Positions 20,337 to 31,984 of a stretch of 64,000 bases of DNA are shown here, one piece after another (the stretch's first letter is position 1; each line of letters starts with the position of its first letter). The DNA comes from Marsupella aquatica (lineage: Eukaryota; Marchantiophyta), in NCBI GenBank assembly GCA_973895155.1, contig OZ316897.1:15748001-15812000 (forward strand), in the 5' to 3' direction. The translations under genes and the position numbers were made by a program. Below the pieces are notes generated by a model, which was not told the DNA's origin, did no database searches, and saw only the letters and a list, made by a program, of their open reading frames with translations.

Positions 20337-21612
20337 TTACTTTGAGTAAAAATGTTTTCCATCGCTGAGCACCAAGAAGTAGTGTTTTTCAAATAGCATT
20401 ATTATTGTTACAATAAGCACTTTGATTAAGTACTTTGCCACTACATCTAGGTATATACCAAAGATTTCAGATACTACTAAATGTACAATGTGAGTCCTTT
20501 CACGTTTTGCCGCCACAATATGAATAGGAGCTGCTGGGAAATTGGAGCTGCTGCTTGATGAACAGGAAGTCATTTCAGGTTTTGCCATCACAGTACCAGT
20601 AGGAGCTTCCGGGCAATAGGAGCTGCTGCTTGAGGAAGAGGGAGTCCTTTCAGGCTTTTCCACCCCAGTCCCAAGAGGAGTTGCTGGGCAATAGGAGCTG
20701 CTACGTGAGGAAGAGCGAGTCCTTGAATCTGTTGCCAATATACTACCTACAGGAGCTGCTGGGCAATATGAGCTGCTGCTTGAGGAAGAATGAGTCCTTT
20801 CAGGTTCTGCCGTCACAGTAAATATAGGAGCTGCTGGGCAATATGAGCTGCTTGAGGAAGAGCGAGTCCTTTCAGGTTCTGCCGTCACTGTAAATATAGG
20901 AGCTGCTGGGCAATAGGAGCTGCTGCTTGAGGAAGAGCGAGTCCTTCCACGTCTTGCCGCCATAGTACCACTAGGAGCTGCTGGGCAATAGGAGCTGCTG
21001 CGTGAGGAAGAGCGAGTCCTTGAAAGATAACTGCTGCCAGAACAACTCTCCACATAGCTCGGGAGATACCTGTCCGATTAGCTGCCATTATTATTGCGAG
21101 TATCTGACAGATACTCATCCTTAGACGAGGAGCAGACCGCAAACAGATGATTCCCCTTCCGCCTCTTATTAGCATTCGTCAATTCCTGAGTGGTCTCGTC
21201 GTTACTGCTCAAGTAAGGGGCAGAATAGTCTGCTTCGAAGGTGGAGAAGGAGTTCTCATCTGTGGAGTAGTAGGACAAGTATTCAGTGTCCACGCTTTCA
21301 TTAGTGGGGGACTGTGCCAAAGACTCCACAATAGATCTGCAGTAGTAGTTGCTATCTGAGTTGTTAAATGTGTAGTAGAGGCTCTCATCTGTGGAACTGT
21401 AGTCCGAGCCGGAAACGACATAGGTGTCTCCAAACTGATCTGCACTGCTCCCAGAAGTGGTGTAACTGTCCAAATCTGAGACGGAAATGGAATCAGAGCT
21501 GGCGTAACTCTCCAAATTAATCACAAGAATCGGTGTCATTGGAAGAGCCACTTGTAGGTTCAGGGCCGCCTTTGCCACAAGTGCTGGAGGAGAATCGGCG
21601 CTGACAATCCAT
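20337..21612 (-). pseudogene. Ser/Tyr/Cys-rich tandem-repeat protein gene, interrupted
   Basis: A minus-strand reading frame beginning at ATG 21,612 (MDCQRRFSSSTCGKGG). It shifts frame near 21,525, then runs open as an acidic Ser/Tyr/Asp-rich segment to TAA at 21,078-21,080. In the same frame beyond that stop come seven 25-residue repeats (75-bp period, about 20,545-21,040) of the type RTRSSSSSSSYCPAAPIFTV. The last part (about 20,345-20,500) lies in dispersed repeat sequence also found inverted at 37.48-37.6 kb, so the original 3' end is unclear. No signal peptide is obvious. Function unknown. The lack of stops across seven repeats suggests recent coding function, while the frameshift and stop suggest loss. 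Confidence 0.5.
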
Positions 21613-21619
21613 CATGAGA

Positions 21620-22009
21620 TCTGAGGAAGGAGAAGCTCAAAGACGCAGTACGTAGGATGTACTCCAGCACGAAAGCAAAATCAACACGAGACAGGGATGT
21701 CAGAATGAATGAACTTGAGGCTGAAAGTTTGTCCTTAAATGGTGCCTATAGAAAGAACTAGATCATCAGTCACTTCAAAGTTCAACCCCAAGCTGAGAGG
21801 AGAGTTCAGGTATGTCGTTACATTACGAGAACAACAAAACCTACAAACACGTCCCTCGTCAGTAAAATCCACATTTATCAGTTTGAACAGACCATGTTAT
21901 TTGTTTAGGGTGTAGTCAATTGGCAGTTCCAACCGGAAATTGTGGACTTAGGTTGTTAGGGACAAGGCCGACAACTTATGATTTTCTTCGTTTGATTTGT
22001 TTGCAGCAT
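21620..22009. other. Gene-free stretch upstream of the Ser-rich ORF
   Basis: Presumed 5' region of the minus-strand Ser-rich ORF. No clear TATA box or other feature identified. Confidence 0.3.
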
Positions 22010-22260
22010 GAGGCAAAATGGACATACTCCCTTGTTGGTAAAACTCCCACTAAGGCACTCTTTCCCCTAACATACTAACACTAAACTGGGGGAACACCCA
22101 AAGTGTGTAAATGAGACAACATTCCACATTAAATAATAGCGAATTTTCCCCACTGCATTTAACAAGTGTAAATATTACTGGGGAAAAGAATAATGAAAAA
22201 ATTATCATTATACTAAAGTTTAGGCTTTGATTTCATTTTGTGTGTAATTTGTCCACCATC
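22010..22260 (+). repeat. Dispersed repeat family C, copy 2
   Basis: Shares the ordered phrases AAAATGGACATACTCCC, GGTAAAACTCCCACTAA and CCAAAGTGTGTAAATGAG with 4,440-4,700 and 25,770-25,960. Confidence 0.7.
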
Positions 22261-24100
22261 CCAACAGTTTTTACTCTTGGTATTCGAGGCTCTTTGTAAA
22301 ATGCCGTTCGATACTCGACACTGTCCTTGAATCCTCCCTCATTTTGTAAATATGTTAACTATGGCGTTCCCTACAGACCTCATATTCGTACCTGAAGGCC
22401 TCCTTCACTAGCTAGCATGAAGGATCCCTAGAAGCTGAGTCATCTTGTAGTTGGTAGAATGTGAACTTCAGACTGGCTGGTTGAATTTATTTTAGAGTAT
22501 TACAGCCAATCTACTGGCCATAAATCTGATAGCCAGGAATTTCTTTGCATGTTACTTTACTGAGTGGTGAAAACGATCGATTCAACATCGCTAATAAAGG
22601 TGTCCTTGACCTCTCAAATCTACCGAGTCAACTCTGATTAAAAGAAACGAGTTTTCATCTGCAACATTCCACACCCGCTTTGATTTCTTTGTCCCTTGCT
22701 TTGGCGCCCCTCCTATTATGAACATGGCAATGCTCAGATTAGCCGTTCGTGCGTAAAATGTATATATGCCCAGCATCTCATACACGTTGTTGCTGGAGCA
22801 TAAGCAGAAATCAAAGAAGCCGGTGATCACTCAAAACAAAAATATTTGCCTCGGACAGCCAAATGGCAGAGCCACGAGGAATTAAATGATTAGCTGCATC
22901 ACAAATTGGGAACAGCTCCTGCCCAAGATGTGTCTAAGAGAAATGCATCCGCCGAACCTGTTCATGCGATCTCCGTCAAGAGCGAGCCCTGGCCCTATGT
23001 AGGGAGTGCGTCTTCGAAATTCAATTATGCTATTTTATCATAGTCACAGTACCAGCTCAATTTAGAATTATAAATTTGCCTTCAAGGTAGAATAAGCGCC
23101 GACCCTCAAACGCTAATGACAACAAAACAATGAGGGATGGTTATTTGCCGTCAAGAATTGGCACCGGCCCTCAAAAGGTGATGACACCAAAACCATGGGG
23201 GTTGGTTATTTCATTCAGCGCAACTTTCTCTTTCCTGAAGAATCAGTGCTTGGTAAGCCTTTCTTAATCCTTTCTTACTTCATAACCTTCGAACACAAGC
23301 CGCATTCCTACAACTTTGGCTCGATGATTTGACATTCAAGAATCATGGGGTCGTTTCCACAATTTTGGCATGCATCCCAAATCCGGTGGCAAAAGGAACT
23401 TGAGAGCGGTGTTAGTCATTCTCTAGTGAACTTCAGTAACATTGCAGTCAAGTAAGTGTTGGGCCATCCATTAAGAATTTGAATGGCGGTCAATCTTTCC
23501 AACCCTTGGCTGTTTCGGGCGTTACCCCCAACAGCCGAGAACTGCCATTTGACATGGGCTACTAATTTCTTATAGGCCCGTATCCTATCTTGGGGAATAA
23601 ACGACATTCCGAGCATTTCGCCCAGGGACATGCATTATTTTACCTCGCGGTTCCCTTAGGTCAAACTGTTGGCTTCTAGTATGGTGGAAGGAGACCGCAC
23701 CATAAGGTAACCCCTGCTCAAAACCTTGCAGCAGTCACTGCATCACCTCCAGAAAACTTGAAATGAAAACAAATCGCATGAGAACTTCAGCTAGTGAAAC
23801 AGCTACCTATAATAGTCGTTGAGGCCAACTTTGCAATTGCAGACTAAGCTACTAAGAACTGCCCAGTATGAATACTTATGCCTGCAGAGGTCAGCTCTAT
23901 ATGTACAAGACAGCAGACGATTACTACTGAGGACCTGATCATCAAGTCAAAGACTCTGAACCATTGAAGATTTGAATAACAAAACACTCAGGAGACTTGC
24001 ATTGCAGAACGCTATTATCAAGGCTTGTGACGAGTCTCATTATCTGCAACCCAACTGAAATGACATGATGGTGTCTAACTCAATAAATGATCATACAAGG
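22261..24100. other. No supportable gene; short minus-strand open frames only
   Basis: Short minus-strand frames at 22,591-22,830 and 23,416-23,631 have protein-like composition, but I recognise no family and see no splice structure joining them. They could be decayed pieces of a host gene next to the WRAP73 fragment. Near 23,090-23,210 a short segment is repeated twice (CAAGAATTGGCACCGGCCCTCAA-like / AATAAGCGCCGACCCTCAAA-like). Confidence 0.3.
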
Positions 24101-24105
24101 TAACA

Positions 24106-24475
24106 TCATTGGCTGCCAGCAGCCTCAAAATCATCGACGGGAGGCACAAATGTGCAGCAAAAGGATTCCTTGTCTTTGAGAAACAACGAAGTTCCATCCG
24201 GATTCCACTTCAAGTCTTTGGCAGCAAACTTAGGGAGTGGTATATTCACACAACAGGACCCGGCTGGTGTCCACATGTACAAACTAAAACTCCCAGTGCA
24301 AAGTGCAGGACGTGTCTGCATTGGATCCCATGCTGCTGCACGAATTGGCTCCTAGCTTTTGTATGAGAATGGCCGTCAACTCCAGATGAGCACCATCCCA
24401 AATCCAGAGAGCATTTGCCATGTTATCAGTCTCAGATACAGATACAGCCACTTTCGGCTTCCCGAAATCTTGTCA
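24106..24475 (-). pseudogene. C-terminal fragment of a WRAP73 (WDR8)-like WD40 protein
   Basis: WRAP73 is a WD40 protein acting at microtubule-organising centres. Minus-strand translation from about 24,475 gives a C-terminal block: DNMANALWIWDGAHLELTAI then LIQK, a frameshift near 24,345, then PIRAAAWDPMQTRPALCTG, LYMWTPAGSCCVNIPLP and LKDKESFCCTF, ending at a stop at 24,106. This follows the conserved order of the last two WD repeats of the family. The N-terminal propeller is not found upstream within several kb (LTR sequence begins near 24,485), so this is a 5'-truncated, frameshifted remnant, possibly a retrocopy. Confidence 0.72.
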
Positions 24476-24484
24476 TGATGGTGG

Positions 24485-24700
24485 TGTGAATTTTTTAAGC
24501 GCCTTTTATAATTACTTTATTCTCAAAAAGTTGTAATAAAGATCCTAAAACTTTGTAATGTGGGATTGTCCCGTTTACTGCATAAAGAAGGGGGTTGCTA
24601 GTGGTGGTGGAATTTGGTCTCAGGGTGGCATCAGAGCCACTAATAAGGAGGCACAAGAGACTAGAGAGGGCCCCAAAACCATAGGCCTAGCTAGATAGGT
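24485..24700 (+). mobile_element. LTR retrotransposon remnant with primer-binding site
   Basis: TGGCATCAGAGCC (24,626-24,638) is one base from the tRNA-iMet primer-binding site used by many plant LTR retrotransposons (TGGTATCAGAGCC). Upstream sequence includes a polyadenylation-like AATAAAG context expected of an LTR end. The following stretch (CCATAGGCCTAGCTAGAT) recurs at 37,345-37,365 after a related GTGGAATTTGGTCTAAGGGT. No intact gag or pol; sequence to about 25,150 may be decayed leader or gag. Confidence 0.6.
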
Positions 24701-25769
24701 ATAGGCATCCTGGTGGGTAAGGGCTGGCAGAAGGCTCCACACTAGGCACATGCAAAACTTGAAGAATACTGTCTTAGCTAAAGAAATGAAGACAATGAAA
24801 CTGAAGATAGACGTACATTGCTCCTCGATCTAGTACTCAATCCAAACATGCTTGAACTCATTTTGAAACCCTCTATGAGTCCCCTGCAAAACCAGGGTCC
24901 TTTGGTGGAGTTCAGGTGTGTACCAATTGTCATCGTCCTTAGGAACTTTGATACTTTAAACAAAAGGGGAAGCCCACACTCCTGAATATATGGTCAACTG
25001 GGAACCAACCTAGGGGGCAACACAAAGTCAAGATCCAGATAATGAAAAATGATAGAGGAGAAAGAGTCAAGATATGGAAACCCAGGGCCCTCACTCCTAG
25101 TAAAATAAGTGAACCCCAAACAATCATGACCCCTGCCCTTTCACTCCTTGTTTCTTTTCATTCTCCTATAATTTTTTAATTAGTTACTGGTAAAAATTCT
25201 TAAAATAAATTCAAAAGACATATACTAGTCCTCGATCAAGCTTAGACATATATTAATTAAGAGTAGGAGCCCAGGGTATGGAATGTATGAAAACTAAAAA
25301 CTGTCATTTCTCTGGTAGCAATAATTAAAATACTGTCATATTTGGACTCATTTTGAAACATGATTTGAACCCCATTAGTCTGTGGTCCTAATGAGCCAAA
25401 CGGGGAGCCAAATGGACGACCAGAACAACTTTCAAACTTGGGGGAAAACTTTTTCTCGTACAAGAGTCTTTTATCACTAGCTACATGATTAGCTTGTTTG
25501 CAGTCTGACAAAGGATTTTTAGAATAATCATTAAATCCTGAAATGCTAACTAGGGTAAATAGTTTCCTGGCTAGTTGTAGATCCTTATATTAAAAAAGCC
25601 ATATAATTTGCTTGATAATTAGGTTTAATTCAGCCTTAATTTTGAGTTCCTTGATTTGAGAGGTACAATAGTTTTGGGAATATATAGTTTAGTAGACTAA
25701 AATTAAACCTTAAATGGTCAGTTGGACATAAGACCATTACAAAAATTAAAAACTTGCCCTTATCACAAT
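24701..25769. other. Decayed repeat sequence, no gene
   Basis: Probable retrotransposon internal remnant to about 25,150, then AT-rich sequence carrying the dispersed-family phrase CCTTGATTTGAGAGGTACAA near 25,650. No coding region supported. Confidence 0.35.
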
Positions 25770-25971
25770 CAGGATCACAATGCAAAATGAACACATTCCC
25801 ATTTTAACAAAACTCCCACTTAATTAGGACCTTTTCCCTTACTAGCATATGGGCTAGCATGCTAACACTAATGTACGTGGAGAAAATGCAAAGTTTGTAA
25901 ACAAGACACAATTCCACATCATTTGGATCATAAGGAATATCCCCACTTTGAATTGTAGGAATTTTGGATTC
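25770..25971 (+). repeat. Dispersed repeat family C, copy 3
   Basis: Third ordered copy (AACACATTCCCATTT, AAAACTCCCACTTAATTAGG, GCATGCTAACACTAATG, TATCCCCACTTTGAATTG). It runs into TTGGATTCCTTGAGTT, where a MITE is inserted. Confidence 0.7.
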
Positions 25972-25979
25972 CTTGAGTT

Positions 25980-26276
25980 CTCGGGGGTTTCACTTCCACA
26001 AAAATGGCATATCACGTGCGACGAAGGATAGGGTCATTTTATTGGTTCTAAGGGAAGACTTAAGAATTTTTGTAGAAGAACAATAGGGTCTTTTAAATTC
26101 AATTTTGAGACTTATAAGAACATTAGGGCCTTTTTAATCCAATTTTTAGAATATTCCAAGAATATTCCAACTTTATAGGGGTTAAAAAATAAAATTTTTT
26201 TCTTACATTTTAGGGGGTCCGAGCCCTAAAAACGTCGCAGGCGATGGGGAGGTCCCCATATAGTGAGACCCCCGAG
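25980..26276. mobile_element. MITE, CTCGGGGGTTTCACT family 1, with perfect 8-bp TSD
   Basis: 297 bp from CTCGGGGGTTTCACT to AGTGAGACCCCCGAG, flanked by CTTGAGTT on both sides (25,972-25,979; 26,277-26,284). Removing it with one TSD restores GATTCCTTGAGTTGAGAGGT, the phrase seen uninterrupted at 8,333. Non-coding. Confidence 0.92.
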
Positions 26277-26580
26277 CTTGAGTTGAGAGGTACAAGATTT
26301 TAGTAGACTAAAATTAAACTTCACATGGTCAACTGGATATAAACTAAGTCATTATAAGGAATTATAAATTTGCCTTATCAAAAGGGAAGTTGAGTACCCA
26401 GGTACAATGGTTACTTCATATTTTGATTTCTTTTGTGTGCATTTTCATTTTTTATTAGAGTGAGTGCATCCATACATGTAGTGCATCATTACACATTTAG
26501 AACCTATCATTGACCCTATCATTGACACTATTTAATAGCCCAAAATTGATATATGTTGTGGTCGAAGTATATGGAAAGTT

Positions 26581-26876
26581 CTCGGGGGGTTAACTAAGTG
26601 TATATTTTGGGGTACCATGTGCGATCCTAGCCTAATATAAATAGGCCTATTTTATAAAGAAAATATTCCAAAAATATTATCTATTTTCAATATTAATAAC
26701 CTATTTTACTTTATAAAAGGTATATATTAGAGAATATTCCATAAACATGAGTTTATAATACCTTCTTTTGCCTCATACGCTTTTTAAAATCTAGTTAATT
26801 TCTATCAAAAATACCTATTTTGGATCACACGTGGTTCCTAAGATTTTTTATAGTCAACCCCCCAAAGGAAAGTTCT
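26581..26876. mobile_element. MITE, CTCGGGGGTTAACTA family 2, with 8-bp TSD
   Basis: 296 bp closely similar to 7,934-8,218, flanked by GGAAAGTT (26,573-26,580; 26,877-26,884). The last three bases of its right TIR are AAA instead of GAG. Confidence 0.9.
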
Positions 26877-26884
26877 ATTGTTGG

Positions 26885-27780
26885 TGGGTAAGTCTACAAA
26901 TTCTGATTTGAACAATTAAAGAGATTTGGCAAATGCCATTTATTAAGAAAGGAAACTACAAATCCTCTAGCCAGGATTGTCCTTTTTGTGAGTAGAATTC
27001 AAGAACACCAACATTGAACTAGGTACAGTCCTGCATAAGGTGAGATAAAATTTATCTCCTACTATACCAAGGGATGTGACAATTCTGCTTTGAGTATAAA
27101 ATGAAAGAATAGTTGTATACCTGGGGCTGGACCTTGGGGCCCAAGTTGTATTGCACATGTACATGGTTCATGGGAGGGTTGATGCAAATAATTCCTTTGT
27201 GAATTAAGTGAGTAGGGATCTACAATGAGCCTAGCCAGCATATATGGATTTTGTTTTTGTTAAAATCTTATTAAGAATCGGTCAATAATTAGGTTGACTT
27301 AGAATTTTTTAAAATCTTATGTGGAAACAGAAGGAAATTAATCAAATTTTATATATAGATCAAAAAAAGATAAAAGTGGAAAACCCAGCTGCATGTTTCA
27401 AATTTGATTTTTGATTATAATCACATATATTATAATCTTTACAAAAATCTACGGAAATTACTTTAAATTACTGTATATAGTTGTGTAGTTGATTCCCTTG
27501 GGTACATGCAACTCTTGCATAATAGGCACTCAGGGTCGTACATTTTTATATGGACTGAAAAGTTGCTTTTCCAAAAATATTGAAATTCAAAAACCCTGGG
27601 TTTTTCCACTTTTAAAACTTTTCAAGTCATATAAAAGGTTTGGTGTTTTTCTTTTTCCACATGAAATTAGAAAATATTCCTAAAAATGTTGTAATTTGTA
27701 ATTAAATATTTTTAGAATTTTAATAAAATTGCTAAAAAACTGGCTAGTTTGGTTATAGACCCCAGTATTAAAAAAACCGA
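26885..27780. other. AT-rich dispersed repeat sequence, no gene
   Basis: Continues the family seen at 4.8-5.1 kb: TACAAATCCTCTAG, a TTTTTGT tract, ACCAACAT(A/T)GAACTAGGTA and the GATGTGACA phrase near 27,065. Another segment (27,590-27,780) ends in CTGGCTAGTTTGGTTATAGA, the empty-site sequence for family-2 MITEs. Confidence 0.4.
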
Positions 27781-28063
27781 CCCATCACACGCGAATAAGT
27801 ATATATAGGGTTTTTTTATTGGGTTTAGTGAAATACTTTCAAATTTTTGTTGAAGAACATTAGGGTTATTTTAATCCAATGTTGAGAATTATAAGAATCA
27901 TAGGGTTTTTTAAAATCAAATATGAGAATATTCTTGGAATATTCCATTAAATTAGGGGTAAAAAAATTCATAAAAAAAACTTTATTGACTTAACTTTTAG
28001 GGTGTTTATTCCCCCAAAACTTCAAGCGTGATATGGGACACCCCTTGGATTGAGGCCCCCGAG
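27781..28063. mobile_element. Diverged relative of MITE family 1
   Basis: Shares GAACATTAGGGTTATTTTAATCC-type sequence and GAATATTC(T/C)(T/C)GGAATATTCCA with family 1, and ends in GAGGCCCCCGAG at 28,063. The left TIR is degraded, and no clear TSD is seen. Confidence 0.55.
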
Positions 28064-28586
28064 ATTAAAGTTACATTATTTTTTGTATTCCTTGAGTTGA
28101 AAGCTGCAAGCAATATATATATATATATAGTAAACTAAAATGAAACCTAACATGGATAATTGGAAACCCCCAAGTTCCCAATTTCTGAGTTCAAATTTCT
28201 GCTACTCCAAAATTCCTATCGGATTTGACTGATCGATCTAGTACTAATTTGGTGAGTACGTTGGGAGGAGGGAAACATGCCACAAACCTGGGGCCACAAT
28301 TCTCAAATCCCCACCCAACTTGCGTAAGGATTAAACCACGACCTGTGATTCCTCCGCACACCTAGCTCACATCTAACACTCCCAATTCAACAACCTTAAG
28401 TGGTAAACCTTAATTGTCCGCTAGTGTTCAAGCTTCAATGACCAAAACCCTGGCACCCAACTTCCCTTTCTATAAGGCAATATTTAATTCCTTGTAATGA
28501 CTTTATGCCAAATTAGTTCGTGGACCCCTTGGCTAATAAAATCAGGCCCGGAAGAGTCGATCTGAGCCGTCTCCATTTCTTATCTC

Positions 28587-28905
28587 TGGAAATCTCGTCC
28601 GTCCATCATAATGGCCAATCTATGGCTCAAAAGAAAGATCTCAAATAGATCTATGGATGGGTTCTGTCCGTTTTGGAAATGGGTTAATATTTTTCAAATG
28701 AAAAATTAAACAAATCCAAGCCTTCCTAGCCGTCGATTTTGTTGATTTTACGATCTTTGCCGTCCATTTGGTAATGCCTCTAGAAATCTTATTCATCCAT
28801 GTTATAAGGCAATCTAGGGTGCAAAAGAAAGACCTCAATGAGATCTACGACTGGGTAATTTTTGTTTTGAGAATGAGTAAATAGTTTTGAGTATAAAATT
28901 CGATG
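28587..28905. repeat. Tandem duplication of about 200 bp
   Basis: CTGGAAATCT...CCATC...GGCTCAAAAGAAAGATCTCAA...GATCTA(T/C)G recurs about 203 bp downstream as CTAGAAATCT...GGTGCAAAAGAAAGACCTCAA. Diverged. No coding content. Confidence 0.65.
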
Positions 28906-30540
28906 AACTTTCAAGATTCCAACCATTCCTCCTCCCCGATCCTGGGTTTCTATGTGCTCTTCCCAGCGTTAATGGCCGTACAATACGAGAGGTCCTTACA
29001 TACCGGGAGTTGCGGTTTAACAAGGAAGTTATCAAGTTAGTTATTAGTCATTATTTATTATATAAAAAATACTTTTTATAAATCTTTGAATTTAAGTTTT
29101 AAAATTGGAAATGTAACTAAAACGGTTACATAGTGACAGTTTTAACCGTCTTGCTCTTTGCATTTCCAATGTTTCTACTTTTCTTTTTACGGCACGACAT
29201 CCCAAAATTTACACCCAAATTGACACAAACACGAATGAAAACTATAAGTTTGATTCACAAAACCGACGAATCTTATTTGTTGCGGTTGTTGTTGACATGG
29301 CACGCTGTGGTGCCAGGAATTTTGGAAGGGACCTCTAGTGGGGTCCGTAACAATTGACCATGTGAAGTTTCATTTTAGTCTACTAAACTCTTGTACCTCT
29401 CAATTCAAAGAATCCAAATTAATATGTAACTTGAAAAACAAACACCAAACTTGTTTTGATGTGGCAAAACTTGTTAAAAACCAAATTATATGGGTTTTTT
29501 TTAAATCAGGGGTCTACAGCCAAACTAGCCAGCTTTTTAGAATTTTTATTAAAAATTGAGAAATCCTTTAGTAAAAGTCACACCAAGTTTATAATTTGTT
29601 TTTTGTCTTAAGTAGAAAAAGAAGAAACCAAAGTATATATACCCGGTATATATATGACCCATAAAATTTTAAAAAGCAAAAAAACAAAACAATTTCAACC
29701 CGACATTTTATTATTGCCAACTCTAAAGTCCATACAAAAATGTAGACGTAACCGTGCCTATTATACAAGAGTTCATACCCAAGTGACCAAAGCGGCACAG
29801 GGTAGTCATCCACAAATTTAAAATGAAACCTATCTGTACTCATAGAATGATTGGTGTTAATGAGGGGCGGTAAAAAAGTTTTGCAATTAATTGGACCTAA
29901 ATATCAAAATGAAGTTGTGCGAGTCATCAATGAAACCTACATGTACTCATAGATGGGCTCAATAGAGTGACTGGTGTAGTTAATGGCACGGTAAAAGCGG
30001 GGGTAAAAGACATGCAATGGAGCTATCAAAATAACATTTGTGCCACTCATGATTGATGGAGGAGACAAATTACTTGGTGCCAAGAGTTCAGTATTAGTTC
30101 CCTACCCCTAGGGCAGATTCTACTATCCTATTGGTTCCACTTACACTCTGAGCATGGGGATTGGGCATTATTATTCACATTTTCCATGGTGAGGAATATA
30201 CATGAGTATTGCAACACTAAGGAGGTCATAGACACTAGGAAGCTAGATACTAGTGTTGCCAACACACCACTCTTGGAAAATCATTCAAGAAAATCATTTC
30301 AAAGTCATATGACTTTGGAGTGCAGGCTCCGTAAAAATGTTATTGTGTGGATCCCAGTAAGTTAAATTGTGTAGATGGTGTGCAGTGTGCACCGTTCCTC
30401 ACCTCATGGGAGTGGGAGCTCAGGTTTTGGGGCTCCCACTCAAGAAGAATATTGGTCAGAAAGGGAATAAAAATGTCAAAGTCAGTCATCTCATCACCAT
30501 CAATATATCGTGACTCCCAGCATGGCATACACAAGGACTA
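28906..30540. other. Dispersed repeat sequence, no gene
   Basis: Contains an inverted piece of the family (TTGTACCTCTCAATTCAA near 29,390; TCTACAGCCAAACTAGCCAG near 29,515) and, at 29,870-30,100, CATCAATGAAACCTACATGT and related phrases matching 6.1-6.4 and 40.2-40.5 kb. No coding region supported. Confidence 0.4.
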
Positions 30541-31274
30541 GCTACCGGGTAGTGATGTACCTAAGTGACATCCAAGTGTACTCATAGGATGATCGGTGTT
30601 AGGGACAGATTAATCTGAGACTTGCAAACTGTTAAAATGACGTTTATGCCAGTCATCATTGGTGCATGAGAGAAATTATGCAGCCAAGAATTAAACATTA
30701 ATATCATTTAATTCCTCTAGGGAAAATCCCTCTATTCTTGCTCAGAATAAAACGTCAGCCTTGCCATCTAGTTAGCAGATTGCGTGCGATAAGTCACAAA
30801 AACCAAGCCAGGACCACATGGAATTAGCCAGTGCCTTAGATCACTCCGAAAATCTCTTAAATCGTAAGCCTTCCGGTTCTGTAACTCTATTAAAAGCTAC
30901 CACACCTAAACGCCTAGTCGTCCTCCTGTCTACAGAGCCCTCTGGGTGTGATACTCTTGCCCTTGAATCAACCTTCTCCACATGGTCATATAACCAAAAA
31001 CTGAAGTTCCTACGAATAAATGTATCAGACGAGATTTGGAAAGCCTGCTATGTCTACAGGAGTTGATCGAACGGGCCTTAGACTATTGAGATGAGATGTA
31101 GTCTCTTGTATTTCCAACACAATTCGGTATATAAAGTTACATCAATACAGACCTGTATGCTATCTTAATTACCGAGCAGTGGAACCGCATCCTCTTCCCA
31201 ATGGTCATACATATCGAAGCTACTTTCTCTGAAGAAAGCTCCTTTCCAATTGTCACAAATTAAATCGATGATGA
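30541..31274. other. Gene-free stretch downstream of the F-box/kelch gene
   Basis: Includes a plus-strand open frame at 30,818-31,066 with no recognisable domain. On the minus strand, 31,152-31,268 is open in the next frame and could be a frameshifted tail of the F-box/kelch ORF (SSFDMYDHWEEDAVPL). Confidence 0.3.
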
Positions 31275-31961
31275 TCATGCAACTTCCGGAGCTGCCACAG
31301 GCTCGATCCTACACCAGGAATCAACTTTGGGGTCGTAAACCTCCTTTCCACGAACTGGTTCCCCATTCAAATGACCCCCAGAAACATTAATCTTCCCATC
31401 TACGATAATAACATCAAAATCTTGTCTGGCTTCTGTCATATTTGCACATTGCTTCCATTTTCTCCGTCCTGCCAAATCGAGCATATATGTAGTATTGAAG
31501 CTTTTGGCATAATTCCTTGTTCTGTACGACCGTGCTCCTCCCAATATGTATATTCTGCAATCCATCGAAACGCATACGCAGCGAACTGGGAATCCTTGGG
31601 GAAGACCAGGAATTGGAGGAAGCGGAAACCAAGCATTATCTTGCATCGACACTTCTAAAAAAATTTCGATCTTAGTGTTAACACGCCGGGCAAAAACAGC
31701 ATGCGTGTTTACAGATTGAGTGCGGACTCTGGCATCGTGAACTAGGTCACCTTGAATTGCCTTCTCCCAAGCAGGACTTAGGGAATGTAGGGTCGGAATG
31801 TCGGTCCAAGAAAGTTTTGGAGTAATCATGTTCAGGGTGATGCCATTGGGGATGCCTGGTAAAAGTTCTTCCTCGAGGTCGTTAGAACTCAGTGGTGGCA
31901 CCACTGTCAACCTCTCTACGGTCCTCCGTACTGAAACAAACTTTCCACTACGCAGCCTCAT
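31275..31961 (-). CDS. F-box/kelch-repeat protein, C-terminally short
   Basis: Substrate receptors of this family bind Skp1 through the F-box and targets through a kelch propeller. The in-frame ATG is at 31,961, just after a TTTGCAG acceptor, giving 228 residues. The F-box is at about 35-70 (LEEELLPGIPNGITLNMI... LSPAWEKAI), followed by kelch-like strands (WFPLPPIPGLPQGF, RIYILGGA, TTYMLDLAGRRKWKQC, INVSGGH, GKEVYDPKVDSWCRIEP), about two repeats. Family members usually run 340-400 residues with four or more kelch motifs, so this is truncated. A minus-strand open stretch beyond the stop in another frame suggests a frameshift. A 5' non-coding exon further upstream is likely, since CTATTACAG and TTTGCAG acceptors precede the ATG. 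It may be a young pseudogene. Confidence 0.7.
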   Translation of the reverse strand: MRLRSGKFVSVRRTVERLTVVPPLSSNDLEEELLPGIPNGITLNMITPKLSWTDIPTLHSLSPAWEKAIQGDLVHDARVRTQSVNTHAVFARRVNTKIEIFLEVSMQDNAWFPLPPIPGLPQGFPVRCVCVSMDCRIYILGGARSYRTRNYAKSFNTTYMLDLAGRRKWKQCANMTEARQDFDVIIVDGKINVSGGHLNGEPVRGKEVYDPKVDSWCRIEPVAAPEVA

Positions 31962-31984
31962 ATTGCTGCAAACAGTCAACCATC

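Noticed and set aside
27036-27053. GATAAAATTTATC-like palindrome outside Element 1
   Set aside because: It lacks the outer CG bases, is one base longer in the centre, has no downstream CATTCC, and is part of a dispersed repeat also present near 4,990 without the palindrome.
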